Shown piece by piece: positions 9,103 to 17,706 of a stretch of 64,000 bases of DNA. How positions within the stretch are numbered: the stretch's first letter is position 1; each line of letters opens with the position of its first letter. The DNA comes from Bacteroides sp. (lineage in GTDB: Bacteria > Bacteroidota > Bacteroidia > Bacteroidales > Bacteroidaceae). The stretch covers positions 1 to 64,000 of the forward strand of contig JAFUNS010000038.1 of assembly GCA_017472925.1 (NCBI GenBank). Direction: 5' to 3'. A program made the translations under genes and the position numbers. The notes beneath the pieces were generated by a model. That model ran no database searches. It worked only from the letters and a program-made list of their open reading frames with translations, and had not been told where the DNA came from.

Positions 9103-9861
9103 ATGCTTAATAGAACGACAAAAGGAATACGAGAGGTGTTTTATCCTAATCGGGAAGCTACCAAAACACTTCATACATTGATACCAGACTATAAGGAATA
9201 TAGGATTTGCAAAGTTTATTTGGAAATACCTGTTCTATATATAGATATTCCAGATTTTTGTCCTACTTATGTAGAATTGACTAATGCTGAGAAAAACAAA
9301 CGTCCATTGTTTAAAAAGTTGTTTGGTAGTAAGATGGATGATTATCATGTGTTGTACTCTGTAAGTGATATGGGTAAATATAAACAAATTCATTTTTCGG
9401 ATAATGTATTGTGCATTTGTAAAAGTTATGGGGTTTATGAAATTCCCAATCGAGAGAAGATAGATGAATTCAAATCCAAGTTTACTACCAAAAAGGATTG
9501 GTCTGTAGAAATAGAAGTTGGTAAGAAATCAAATGATTCATATAGTAAATCGGTTAATTTCCTAATCAAATTAGGGGTAATGGTTGAATTATATGAAGAA
9601 GGTGTAGATTATCATGACTGTAAGATAAGGTTATATATTGCTCTTGACAAATATGCGATTTCTCCAGATTTGGACTATGAATTAGATAATGATGGTGAAT
9701 ATGCAATTTTGACATTGGAATTACCTGAAAGTATATTATGTCAAGATGGCTCTGAGGGAAAGTGCTATTATACATTAGACAAATTGACCATAAAGAGCCG
9801 GAAGAAGTTCGAAGAGTTTAAATCGAATGCAATAATAAAAAAAGAACTCTTACCACAATAA
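9103..9861 (+). CDS. Conserved-looking protein of unknown function
   Basis: I do not recognise this 252-residue protein. It is soluble-looking, without signal peptide, membrane helix or low-complexity tract. Alternating hydrophobic strands suggest a beta-rich fold (KVYLEIPVLYIDIPDF, HVLYSVSDMGKY, CKIRLYIALDKY, EYAILTLELPES). It starts 7 bp after the Sel1 gene upstream and ends 15 bp before the next gene, so it is an integral part of the unit. Nothing in it points to an enzymatic activity. Confidence 0.6.
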   Translation: MLNRTTKGIREVFYPNREATKTLHTLIPDYKEYRICKVYLEIPVLYIDIPDFCPTYVELTNAEKNKRPLFKKLFGSKMDDYHVLYSVSDMGKYKQIHFSDNVLCICKSYGVYEIPNREKIDEFKSKFTTKKDWSVEIEVGKKSNDSYSKSVNFLIKLGVMVELYEEGVDYHDCKIRLYIALDKYAISPDLDYELDNDGEYAILTLELPESILCQDGSEGKCYYTLDKLTIKSRKKFEEFKSNAIIKKELLPQ

Positions 9862-9876
9862 GTAAATAATCTAATT

Positions 9877-10317
9877 ATGAAATTAAAAGATCAATATATA
9901 AACGGAAGTACTTTGCCGGAAGAGTATGCACTTCCTGCGATAATAGAACTTGGGGTTATCAAACGAATTCCAATTTTTGTATTTTCGTCTGGAACTGCTG
10001 TTCAATTTATGAATAAACTCATTCCTTTACATACTCAAACAAATAAGGAAAAGCTAAAGGAAGGTAATTTGAATCCTAAGGAATGGAAACATTTTGATGA
10101 AAACATGAAGGATGTTTATGATGCTCCTGTTTGGGTTTATGACATAGAAGCAAAGTCAATAGAGGACTATAAATCAGCTGAAGAAGTTATTGTTAATGAG
10201 AAAATAGAATATGTATTCATCGATTCGCTTTCTGAAACTATCGACAAATTAGAGATTATCAAATGGAGTGAAGAGGTCGGATTCAATGTTTATTTTACAA
10301 AGTTTACATTTAAGTAA
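9877..10317 (+). CDS. Small protein resembling a P-loop-less DnaB-like core
   Basis: A 146-residue protein. The order of short motifs recalls the RecA-like domain of replicative DnaB helicases: IPIFVFSSGTAVQFMNKL (like the 'vavFSLEMs..QL..R' strand-helix), LKEGNLNPKEW (like 'lr.G.l...dW'), DAPVWVYD (like 'aPlyIDD') and EKIEYVFIDSL (like the Walker B strand 'gliVIDYLql'). The Walker A segment that should come first is absent, so the protein should not hydrolyse ATP. The similarity is a visual motif match only and needs a profile search. It may be an adaptor or a DnaB mimic. It sits between an unknown gene and a Sel1 gene in the same unit. Confidence 0.45.
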   Translation: MKLKDQYINGSTLPEEYALPAIIELGVIKRIPIFVFSSGTAVQFMNKLIPLHTQTNKEKLKEGNLNPKEWKHFDENMKDVYDAPVWVYDIEAKSIEDYKSAEEVIVNEKIEYVFIDSLSETIDKLEIIKWSEEVGFNVYFTKFTFK

Positions 10318-10345
10318 GATTTACGGTTGAGCATATTCATGAGCC

Positions 10346-10876
10346 ATGAAAGAACTTATCAAACAAGCAAAACAAGGTGATGCTGAAGCGCAATTCCTAT
10401 TGGGATTGACTTATTATAATGGGGATGTCTTGGAGAATAGTCCTGAAAAGGCATTTCGATGGTGGATGAAGGCGACTAAGCAGGAATATATTTTTGCTAT
10501 GCCTTATTTAGTCTATTGTTACGAACAGGGGTATGGTACAAAGGTTGATAAGAAAAAAGCATTTGTATATTGTAAGAAAGCAGCAGAACATGGTGATGTG
10601 GATGTACAGACACATCTGGCACGGACATATTATGATTGTTTCGTTATTGAAGAAACGGAAGCGAATAAGGAAAAGATTCTGAAATGGGCCAGAATGGGAG
10701 CTAAATTAGGTAATGTGGATGCACAACTCAAATTGGGAGTCATTTACTATAAAGGGGAAGTAGTAGAACAAAATTATGATTTGGCTATGTATTGGTTAAA
10801 GAAAGCCTACGAAGAAGGAAAGACTGAAGCGTTTGAATACATCAAAGAAATCTGTAAGGCTATGCGTGGAGAATAG
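10346..10876 (+). CDS. Sel1-like repeat protein
   Basis: This 176-residue protein has four to five Sel1-like repeats across its whole length, with no signal peptide. Its N-terminus (MKELIKQAKQGDAEAQ) is nearly identical to those of the genes at 7504 and 8649, at both protein and DNA level. The three genes therefore arose by local duplication of their 5' ends. It follows the DnaB-like gene by 28 bp. It is probably a protein-interaction scaffold. Confidence 0.82.
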   Translation: MKELIKQAKQGDAEAQFLLGLTYYNGDVLENSPEKAFRWWMKATKQEYIFAMPYLVYCYEQGYGTKVDKKKAFVYCKKAAEHGDVDVQTHLARTYYDCFVIEETEANKEKILKWARMGAKLGNVDAQLKLGVIYYKGEVVEQNYDLAMYWLKKAYEEGKTEAFEYIKEICKAMRGE

Positions 10877-10912
10877 TAAAGATAGTCGGTGTAATAAATA
10901 ATACAAAACGAA

Positions 10913-12412
10913 ATGAATAGAAGAAAGGTTAATAGACGAATAGAAAGTATTATAAAGGAACTGAAGCATCGTTATGACAGTGTAGGAAAGCCTAATCATG
11001 GAATGATAAAAGTTGTCAATCAAGGGAAATATGGCTTTTTCAATACTGATGGCATACAGGTAATTCCATTCGAGTATGATTGGGCTTCTTCTTTTGTCCA
11101 TATCAAGCTGTATGGTACAACTTATATTGGTGCTTATGTGACACAAGGAAACCATAAAATGATAATTGATGTAGATAATAATAGTATCATCACTCCAATG
11201 AAGATGGATACAAGGTATTATATCATCAATGACAAACTATGGGTAAAGGACGAATCTGGTTATAACTTGGTTAGTCGAAAGGGTAAGAAACTTTTGTCCA
11301 ATGATTATGACCTCATTGTCAATGATCGTTTCCGTCAACCAAAGAATGTCTATTTGGTAGAAAAGAACGGTAAATTTGGAGCTATACATGTCAGCCATAA
11401 TAATAAAGAAAGTGCTGTTCTTCCTTTGTCTTTCAAAAATCTTAGTTTTTGGTATGCACCGACATTGGGGACATTTATCAAAGTAACCAAAGATGGGAAG
11501 ATACATGGACTTTATAAACTTGATGGAAGCATGGCTATTCCGTTCAATTATCAAACGTTTGAGTTCTTGACACCGTTTCGAAAAGGTTTCATTTTGGCTT
11601 CGAATGATAAGGAATATACTTTATATGCAGGTGAGGAGTGTAGACAAATATCTTCATCACCTTATCCGATAGAAGCACGTTATGCGTTTTATTGGCAAAA
11701 TATATCGTATTACTCTGTTCATACAGTCACACAAGATTTGTTGATTGATAAAGATTGTCACATCGTGACAGAAATAAACAAGAAAACAGACATTTCATGT
11801 TTCCACTATTTGATGAATCTTGAAAAGGAGTCGTTCCGATTCGCCTCTTTAGAAGAGTTGTTACAATATTGTCAAAAAATAAAAAAAGGTAAGATAAATT
11901 TAACTCCTTCAGTTAAAAGTGATTTGGTAACATATGGCTTTTATTATTTGGAAATGGAACTTCATAAGTATGCTACTATGCATCATTTTGATTATTCAAG
12001 ATTAGCCTTACATGATTTGATTTCGGATAAGAAACGTAGTTGGGGAACTTGTCATACCTATGAAAGAGCTATTTCTCTGAATTTGAATTTGCTTTTCACT
12101 TCGATGGAATTCATTAAGGTTGTTATTTTACATGAATTGGTTCATTTTAAAAATGCTAGTCATAATCAGTATTTTTATAGAACTCTGAATGAACTTTATG
12201 GTAGTGATACTCGCAATATTAAGATGTACCCTATCAATATCTTGGATACGGTAGATGCTGTTGGAATCCTCAAAAGGAAAACAAGGGATTTATTTGCTTC
12301 AGCCGTACAAAAAGGCTTGCAATCTCCAGCTTCAGTTTCTATACATGATACTGTTGTTTATGAAATAACTCAATTTGCTGATGAATATCAAGTAGCTGCT
12401 TTGGAAAAATGA
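10913..12412 (+). CDS. WG-repeat protein fused to YgjP-type zinc peptidase domain
   Basis: This 499-residue, two-part protein starts with WG-type repeats (about 25-260; GKYGFFNTDGIQVIPFEYD, NGKFGAIHV and GKIHGLYKLDGSMAIPFNY). The C-terminal part (about 340-460) matches the YgjP/DUF45 metallopeptidase family. It contains SWGTC, the zinc motif HELVH (H407, E408, H411), a further H417 and the preceding ISLNLNLL strand. All expected zinc ligands are present, so it may be an active protease. There is no signal peptide. It starts 36 bp after the Sel1 gene and precedes a separately promoted RavA-ViaA pair. The WG repeats probably bring a target to the peptidase domain; the substrate is unknown. Confidence 0.78.
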   Translation: MNRRKVNRRIESIIKELKHRYDSVGKPNHGMIKVVNQGKYGFFNTDGIQVIPFEYDWASSFVHIKLYGTTYIGAYVTQGNHKMIIDVDNNSIITPMKMDTRYYIINDKLWVKDESGYNLVSRKGKKLLSNDYDLIVNDRFRQPKNVYLVEKNGKFGAIHVSHNNKESAVLPLSFKNLSFWYAPTLGTFIKVTKDGKIHGLYKLDGSMAIPFNYQTFEFLTPFRKGFILASNDKEYTLYAGEECRQISSSPYPIEARYAFYWQNISYYSVHTVTQDLLIDKDCHIVTEINKKTDISCFHYLMNLEKESFRFASLEELLQYCQKIKKGKINLTPSVKSDLVTYGFYYLEMELHKYATMHHFDYSRLALHDLISDKKRSWGTCHTYERAISLNLNLLFTSMEFIKVVILHELVHFKNASHNQYFYRTLNELYGSDTRNIKMYPINILDTVDAVGILKRKTRDLFASAVQKGLQSPASVSIHDTVVYEITQFADEYQVAALEK

Positions 12413-12453
12413 AAGGGTGTACGGAATTAATGGCATAAATAAAGAATTTCCTG

Positions 12454-12461
12454 TATCTTTG
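12454..12461 (+). promoter_or_regulatory. -7 box for the RavA-ViaA operon
   Basis: TATCTTTG is a perfect TAnnTTTG element 49 bp before the ravA start. The -33 element is weak. Confidence 0.6.
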
Positions 12462-12510
12462 TATGGCTATCAGAGAAATGAATCATCCGTCACACAATAT
12501 TTGAAAGTAT

Positions 12511-14061
12511 ATGAACATAAACGAAAGAATTAATCAATTATTGATTGAACTGAATCGAGATATATACGAAAAGGAACTGGAAATAGGTATGTCATTATTG
12601 GCGGCCTTAGCAGGAGAGAGTGTATTACTGTTAGGACCTCCGGGAGTGGCAAAATCAATGGTGGCGCGTAGATTAAAAGAAGCTTTTGCAGATGCCAAGG
12701 CTTTCGAATATTTAATGTCCCGTTTTTCTACACCTGATGAAATATTTGGTCCGGTCAGTATTAGCCGTCTCAAGAGTTCAGATAAATACGAACGTATTAT
12801 TGATGGCTATATTCCCACTTCCGATGTTGTCTTTTTGGATGAAATATGGAAAGCGGGACCAGCCATCCAGAATGTATTATTGACCGCTATCAATGAAAAA
12901 TTGTTCCGGAATGGCGATAAGGAGATAAGGCTGCCAATGAAACTCTTAATTGCTGCCAGTAACGAATTGCCTGCACAAGGGGAGGGGTTGGAAGCAATTT
13001 GGGATAGATTCTTGATTCGCCTAACGTGCTCATGTGTGAAAGACGAGAATGTATTTTGTCTGATGCTATTGGACGACGAGAACGAAACGGAGTGGAAAGT
13101 AGATTCGTCATTGAAAATAACACCTGATGAATACGAAGAGTGGCAGGAGGCTATCAGGAAAATTGGATTACCGAAAGAAGTTCTCACATGCATCAGTCAT
13201 ATTCGCAGACAATTGGGAGGTGTACAAATAGAGGGGAACGAACATGCTAGATTCGTATATGTAAGTGACCGACGATGGAAACATATCATCCGATTGCTCA
13301 AAGCATCTGCCTTTATGCATGGCAGAGAGGCGGTGTCAGTCATGGATCTTCTTCCTATTTATCATTGCTTGTGGAACGAACCTGAAGAGCAAAATGGAAT
13401 ACGGGATATTGTAATCAATGCTATATTCAATGATTTTGATCAGGAATTGTTGGCACTGAACAGAGTCTTGACTGCCGACTTAAAGGTTGTCAATGTCAAG
13501 GCAGCACTGAAAAAGATGAAAAGTAAGCCATGGGTCAAAAACTTGAAGATTGTGGACCATTTTTATTTTCAGCTAGAGAACCATGGCACAGGACATACTT
13601 ATATCTATGCAGCCGATTTTCTCAATTTGTCTGAATATAATCCGATGAATGCACCCATACAAGGCATCATGTATGCTGACCCACGTAACAAGAACCGGAC
13701 AATCATCCGAACGTATGTTGGAGTCAACTTCAAGAGACTGTCCAATGCCGAACAGGTGAATCTGCGAAGAAAGGATGATATGCTCTATATCAATGGAGTC
13801 GAATTCAAACTACGTCATCTGCTGAGGGGGGAAAGTCAGGAAGAAATACATACAAAGAACCTAGTCGAGACGAATCGCGATTACGGAAATGATATCGAAA
13901 TCATAGCTCAAAGACTGAGTAAACGAATGGCAGAAGTTGAAAGAAATATGTTCCTTACTGCAACTGACCGAAACCGAATATCGGAAATAACAGTAGAATT
14001 GCGTAAGCGGATAGCTTTAACCCGTGTTGACATAGAAAAACTATATAGCCAGAATGAATAA
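12511..14061 (+). CDS. ravA: RavA-like MoxR-family AAA+ ATPase
   Basis: A 516-residue MoxR-class AAA+ ATPase. Walker A GPPGVAKS is at 42-49, Walker B FLDE at 108-111, sensor-1 Asn at about 151 and arginines of DRFLIR at 165-170. The N-terminal region closely follows E. coli RavA, including FEYLMSRFSTPDEIFGP, DEIWKAGPAIQNVLLTAINE and AASNELP. The YVSDRRWKHIIRLLKASAF segment of the lid is also present, and overall length fits RavA. RavA works with the VWA protein ViaA as a hexameric chaperone-like complex at the membrane; in E. coli the pair affects aminoglycoside sensitivity and respiratory complexes. The partner gene overlaps its 3' end by 8 bp. A dedicated promoter precedes it, although it lies inside the dynamin/Sel1 island. 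Confidence 0.9.
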   Translation: MNINERINQLLIELNRDIYEKELEIGMSLLAALAGESVLLLGPPGVAKSMVARRLKEAFADAKAFEYLMSRFSTPDEIFGPVSISRLKSSDKYERIIDGYIPTSDVVFLDEIWKAGPAIQNVLLTAINEKLFRNGDKEIRLPMKLLIAASNELPAQGEGLEAIWDRFLIRLTCSCVKDENVFCLMLLDDENETEWKVDSSLKITPDEYEEWQEAIRKIGLPKEVLTCISHIRRQLGGVQIEGNEHARFVYVSDRRWKHIIRLLKASAFMHGREAVSVMDLLPIYHCLWNEPEEQNGIRDIVINAIFNDFDQELLALNRVLTADLKVVNVKAALKKMKSKPWVKNLKIVDHFYFQLENHGTGHTYIYAADFLNLSEYNPMNAPIQGIMYADPRNKNRTIIRTYVGVNFKRLSNAEQVNLRRKDDMLYINGVEFKLRHLLRGESQEEIHTKNLVETNRDYGNDIEIIAQRLSKRMAEVERNMFLTATDRNRISEITVELRKRIALTRVDIEKLYSQNE

Positions 14062-15505
14062 TCATTACGATGAACAATACTATGTAAAGGTGCTTGACCG
14101 CTACATTGCATGTGGAGAATCACCAGCGGTAGAAGAACCCTCTGCGGATGGATGGCTTTTGAGTTACTTGGTTTCGTTGATGGAAAATGCGATGACCAAG
14201 GTAATGGTATTGACTAATGAAGTATGCGCACGCATTTTCTACGACAGTACTTTATTGTTTATTCGAACATGTTTTGAAAGAGAAAAATTCAATTTACAAC
14301 GGAATCAGTCGGAAATTAATAGAATAGGACAAGCAAGGAACTGGTCTTATGTCAGAAAAAGGGACGGTTGGAGTGCTTTGATTCAACAGGTAGATGAAAA
14401 GTACAATGAATATGGTTTCAACGGAGCCTTCTATAAAGTACAGTTTCAATATGGCAACTATGGAGACGATGACTTATGGGAAAGGATGTTGAAGGATTGG
14501 GAAGATGCTATGAATGAAAAAAGTTGTCAAAAGACTCAAGATGACCTTTCCATGCACAAAAAGAGACTGGATTATCTGTTGGAATCCAACATGATAAATA
14601 TTCCAAAATACATGGAAGAGAATAAAATAACAAAGGATGAATTCTTTCAATGTTGGGGATTGATGAACGGCATGTGGAATAAACTGGATTTTGAACGGAT
14701 ACGAAAAATTGTCGGTATCCAAAAACAATATCCAGTAATCAATGAGATAGCAAACAAGATGGGACGAATCGCTGCAGATGAAGGGAAGCAGAAGGTAAAG
14801 GTTTCTTCCGGTATGTTTTACAAGTTTGAACATGCATCGGGTAGTGATATCGAAGGAGTCAGTGTTGGTCATGATTTGAATGCATTGCTTCCCATCGAAT
14901 TGGCTCATTGTGTGGATTATGAATTGGAAGATGTTTTCATCCGTCGATATTTGACCAATCAGTTACAATTATTTCGTCACAAGTCGGAAACATCAAACCC
15001 GTCGAGGAGTATGCAACGTAAACCTGCCAGACTGAAAGGTCCTATGATTGTGTGTCTGGATACATCTGGAAGTATGTCTGGAAAACCGGAAAAAATAGCC
15101 CATTCACTTATTATAAGGCTATTGGAAATAGCTGATAGGCAAAGACGTGATTGCTATTTGATTACTTTTTCTGTTCGTATTCATTGCGCTGATGTAAGGA
15201 AGGAGAGGGCTAAGTTGTTGGATTTATTGGCTCATACATCAACTGGAGATACGGATGCTACCCAAATGTTGAAAGCGACGATTAATCTGTTAGAATCGAA
15301 AAAGGAATATATAAATTCTGATGTTTTGTGGATTACGGATTTTCGTATTCCAAAAGCATCTGAAAGCTTATTAAGTCAGATGGCAAATTACAGACAAGAA
15401 GGAACATGCTTTTATGGATTACAAATTGGTATGGCAGAAAATCGTTGGGAGAAATATTTTGATCATATCTATAAAGTTTCATTTGATGTAAGTAGGCAAC
15501 TTTGA
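14054..15505 (+). CDS. viaA: ViaA-like VWA-domain protein, RavA partner
   Basis: A 483-residue protein with a helical N-terminal region of about 300 residues and a C-terminal von Willebrand factor A domain. The MIDAS motif CLDTSGSMSG places D336, S338 and S340 as metal ligands. Further MIDAS positions are probably in STGDTDAT (about 410) and WITDFR (about 440). This architecture and length match E. coli ViaA. The start codon lies within the 3' end of ravA (8-bp overlap), which implies translational coupling and a stoichiometric complex. It should be cytoplasmic and stimulate RavA ATPase. It is the last gene of this unit. Confidence 0.87.
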   Translation: MNNHYDEQYYVKVLDRYIACGESPAVEEPSADGWLLSYLVSLMENAMTKVMVLTNEVCARIFYDSTLLFIRTCFEREKFNLQRNQSEINRIGQARNWSYVRKRDGWSALIQQVDEKYNEYGFNGAFYKVQFQYGNYGDDDLWERMLKDWEDAMNEKSCQKTQDDLSMHKKRLDYLLESNMINIPKYMEENKITKDEFFQCWGLMNGMWNKLDFERIRKIVGIQKQYPVINEIANKMGRIAADEGKQKVKVSSGMFYKFEHASGSDIEGVSVGHDLNALLPIELAHCVDYELEDVFIRRYLTNQLQLFRHKSETSNPSRSMQRKPARLKGPMIVCLDTSGSMSGKPEKIAHSLIIRLLEIADRQRRDCYLITFSVRIHCADVRKERAKLLDLLAHTSTGDTDATQMLKATINLLESKKEYINSDVLWITDFRIPKASESLLSQMANYRQEGTCFYGLQIGMAENRWEKYFDHIYKVSFDVSRQL

Positions 15506-15659
15506 GTTTACATCTGTTGATGAATTGGACTCGAACTGCAAGATATGAAGGTTCCGCATAGTCGATACTATTAGATTTATTTATTTTGATGTGTTAAATA
15601 TCAAAAATAATGGGATAATTCGTGACTTTTTATTACCTTTACCCATCAAAATTTATGTC

Positions 15660-15911
15660 ATGGGGAAAGAACGATATTTTATCCACTTTAAAGGAGGATT
15701 ATATAAAATGCTTGGAGTTGCTTGTCATAGTGAAACACTAGAACAGGTTGTTGTGTATCAGGCTTTATATGATTCTAACAAAATATGGGTTAGACCTTTT
15801 GATATGTTTTTTGACAAAATTACTCTAAATGGGATATTGGTAGAGCGATTTAAAGAAATTACTAAAGAAGAAATGTTATGCCAATTACAGAAGCAGAAAG
15901 AAAATACTTGA
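15660..15911 (+). CDS. DUF1653 family protein
   Basis: The conserved DUF1653 pattern is clear: HFKGGLYKMLGVACHSETLE, VVYQALY, WVRPFDMFF and a final RF. The family is small and of unknown function. The open frame extends back to 15591, but those 23 extra residues are outside the conserved domain and the family normally starts just before the HFKG motif. I therefore choose the ATG at 15660, giving 83 residues. The next gene begins inside its 3' end (34-bp overlap), so the two are probably co-translated. The gene follows viaA after about 155 bp. Confidence 0.75.
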   Translation: MGKERYFIHFKGGLYKMLGVACHSETLEQVVVYQALYDSNKIWVRPFDMFFDKITLNGILVERFKEITKEEMLCQLQKQKENT

Positions 15912-16708
15912 AGAATAAACATAAAGGTGGCAAGAATAATGCTAAAGGAAATCGCTATGAGAATTTTTATGCTGTGTTTCAAATAGCTTCATTAATGAAT
16001 TCTCAATTTGAAAGGTTGGATAATGTCTATCTGACCTCTCAGCTTTCTGAGACTTTTGTTGATGATTTATTGATAGAAAAAGATAATTCTATCAGAACGT
16101 ATCATCAGATTAAGGATGTTAAGAAATTAACATGGAAAAATAAAGAGCTCAGAAATGATTTCAAAAGACAAAAAGATATATCAAAAGAAAGAGAAGAACA
16201 GTTTAATCTAAAATTAGTTTATTCGAATATTGATTTTTCTGAAAGTTCTCCAGCTGATTTTTCTGAATGTACAACGACAGAATATTTTCCGGCGTTTAAT
16301 GAATTATCCCAGTTATATTGGAATTTTGAACCGTTCAAGAATGCTATAACATTTATTTCGGCAGAAGAGAAAAGTGGAGACGATACTTTAATGGGCATTG
16401 CATGTTCCATTTTAGGAGTATGGGAGTCAATGAATACGGAAATACCAGTATCATTAAAAGAAATTTCAGAGAGAGTACGTAAAATCAATGGATATGATAG
16501 CCTTAAAATTTATCCGACTATTGAATTGTCGGAAGAATCGAAACGTATCTTAGATGGAATTGGAGTCTCTTTTCATACAAATGGAATGACATTCTATTGG
16601 TCATATGGATTTTTTAATGGTAAAATTAAATGGTCTAAAGAGATTGAACAAAATCTAATAGAAATTGCTCCAACAAAAATCATAGATCTAATAAGTATAT
16701 TAAGTTAA
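15878..16708 (+). CDS. DUF4297/Cap4-like putative nuclease
   Basis: The N-terminus of this 276-residue protein resembles the restriction-endonuclease-fold domain of DUF4297/Cap4-type defence nucleases. It has a glycine/lysine-rich KGGKNNAKGNRYENFYAVF segment, then a hydrophobic helix, ETFVDDLLIEKDN (D62, D63) and TYHQIKD (Q77, K79). This gives the D...QxK arrangement typical of that fold. The C-terminal two thirds (about 95-276) are helical and of unknown function, perhaps a sensor or dimerisation region. It overlaps the DUF1653 gene and is followed 12 bp later by a phosphoribosyltransferase-like gene. Nuclease activity is inferred from motif order only. Confidence 0.55.
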   Translation: MPITEAERKYLKNKHKGGKNNAKGNRYENFYAVFQIASLMNSQFERLDNVYLTSQLSETFVDDLLIEKDNSIRTYHQIKDVKKLTWKNKELRNDFKRQKDISKEREEQFNLKLVYSNIDFSESSPADFSECTTTEYFPAFNELSQLYWNFEPFKNAITFISAEEKSGDDTLMGIACSILGVWESMNTEIPVSLKEISERVRKINGYDSLKIYPTIELSEESKRILDGIGVSFHTNGMTFYWSYGFFNGKIKWSKEIEQNLIEIAPTKIIDLISILS

Positions 16709-16720
16709 GTTGACTTGATT

Positions 16721-17401
16721 ATGAGAACATATAAAAACATAACATTTAGCAATGACCAACAGACAATTAAAGCTTTACAAGCATTGTCTAAACCTGGGAT
16801 ATCTGTTGATGAGTATCGTGGAGCTTTTCATCAAATAGGAATGGCATTGGGTACATTATTGAACAGTAAGGTTGAAAATAACTATGGAAATACAATGCTG
16901 GCCTGTGCTTCTGAAGATGCAGATTGGTTAGCAAAGGGGGTTATTGATACAATCTCACAGAAAAATATTTCTCTTGCCGTATTTTGGAATGGACGGATTA
17001 CTTTAAATGAAGTAACAAAACTGGAATATAGTCCCATAATTAAATCATATATTGAGCCGATAGAGAATTGTCAGACTTTAATTTTGGTAAAATCCATTAT
17101 AGGTACTTCTTGTGTTGTAAAAAACCAACTATTGCATCTTATCGGAAAAATTAATCCACAGAGAATATTCATTGTAGCACCTGTTATGTATAAAGATGCT
17201 CAAGTTAGTTTAACGAAAGATTTTCCTGACTATATAAATGTAAAGTTCGAGTTTATAACTTTTGCTATTGATACTGAAAGAAAACCATCCGGAGAAATAA
17301 TACCTGGCATTGGTGGAATGGTTTACCCTAAGTTAGGGTTAGGTGATATTCGTGAAAAAAATAAGTACACTCCCAATCTCGTTATTTCAAGGATAGGATA
17401 A
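16721..17401 (+). CDS. Phosphoribosyltransferase-like protein
   Basis: This 226-residue protein resembles orphan type-I phosphoribosyltransferases such as uracil phosphoribosyltransferase. LASEDADWLAKG-like segments in the middle are followed by LILVKSIIGTSCVVKNQLLHLIG, which sits where the PRPP loop (DDxxxTGGT) belongs. IFIVAPVMYKDAQ follows as the next strand. The acidic pair of the PRPP loop is replaced by VK, so catalysis is doubtful. I choose the ATG at 16721 over an in-frame TTG six bases upstream. It follows the putative nuclease by 12 bp. A small AGGAG/CTCCT hairpin lies just after the stop. Confidence 0.5.
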   Translation: MRTYKNITFSNDQQTIKALQALSKPGISVDEYRGAFHQIGMALGTLLNSKVENNYGNTMLACASEDADWLAKGVIDTISQKNISLAVFWNGRITLNEVTKLEYSPIIKSYIEPIENCQTLILVKSIIGTSCVVKNQLLHLIGKINPQRIFIVAPVMYKDAQVSLTKDFPDYINVKFEFITFAIDTERKPSGEIIPGIGGMVYPKLGLGDIREKNKYTPNLVISRIG

Positions 17402-17424
17402 ATAAAAAGGAGAAACTCCTCGGT

Positions 17425-17530
17425 CGTTTTTTGCGATTTTACTTGCATCTTACACTCGCTACTGAGTATCAGTTAGATAAAGAGTGTAGGTAAGGTGTGT
17501 AAGGATGTTACCTACACACTTACCTACACA
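17425..17530 (+). repeat. Left arm of a 105-bp inverted repeat around the HU gene
   Basis: This stretch is the near-exact reverse complement of 18522-18626, with a handful of mismatches and one single-base indel. Its inner half is itself palindromic: TGTAGGTAAGGTGTGTA pairs with TACACACTTACCTACA. The outer, non-palindromic half (TTTTTGCGATTTTACTTGCA and the CGCTACTGAGTATC segment) fixes the inverted orientation. Confidence 0.9.
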
Positions 17531-17547
17531 AACCGTTTGATGGATTT

Positions 17548-17581
17548 CAGATTTTTCGTCACTTTGTTCCTCAAAATGACA
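17548..17581. repeat. Dispersed palindromic-repeat family member
   Basis: CAGATTTTTCGTCACTTTGT... to ...CAAAATGACA is a variant of the intergenic repeat also seen at 33406-33441, 35623-35650 and 53408-53486. It lies between the left inverted repeat and the HU gene. Confidence 0.6.
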
Positions 17582-17706
17582 TGTTGTGTTAATCGGTATA
17601 TTATTCCCTTCCTTTAATAAATGCTTGTTATAAGTATAAAATCTTGATGATGTACTATCTAAACCTATTCAGAATAGGACTAAAACTATGCGTAAAACGT
17701 TTTGGT

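Noticed and set aside
15520..15545. Sequence resembling the reverse complement of a tRNA T-arm (GGACTCGAAC), as a possible attachment site
   Set aside because: The surrounding bases do not fold into a tRNA, the T-stem does not pair well, and no integrase or matching copy is in the window.
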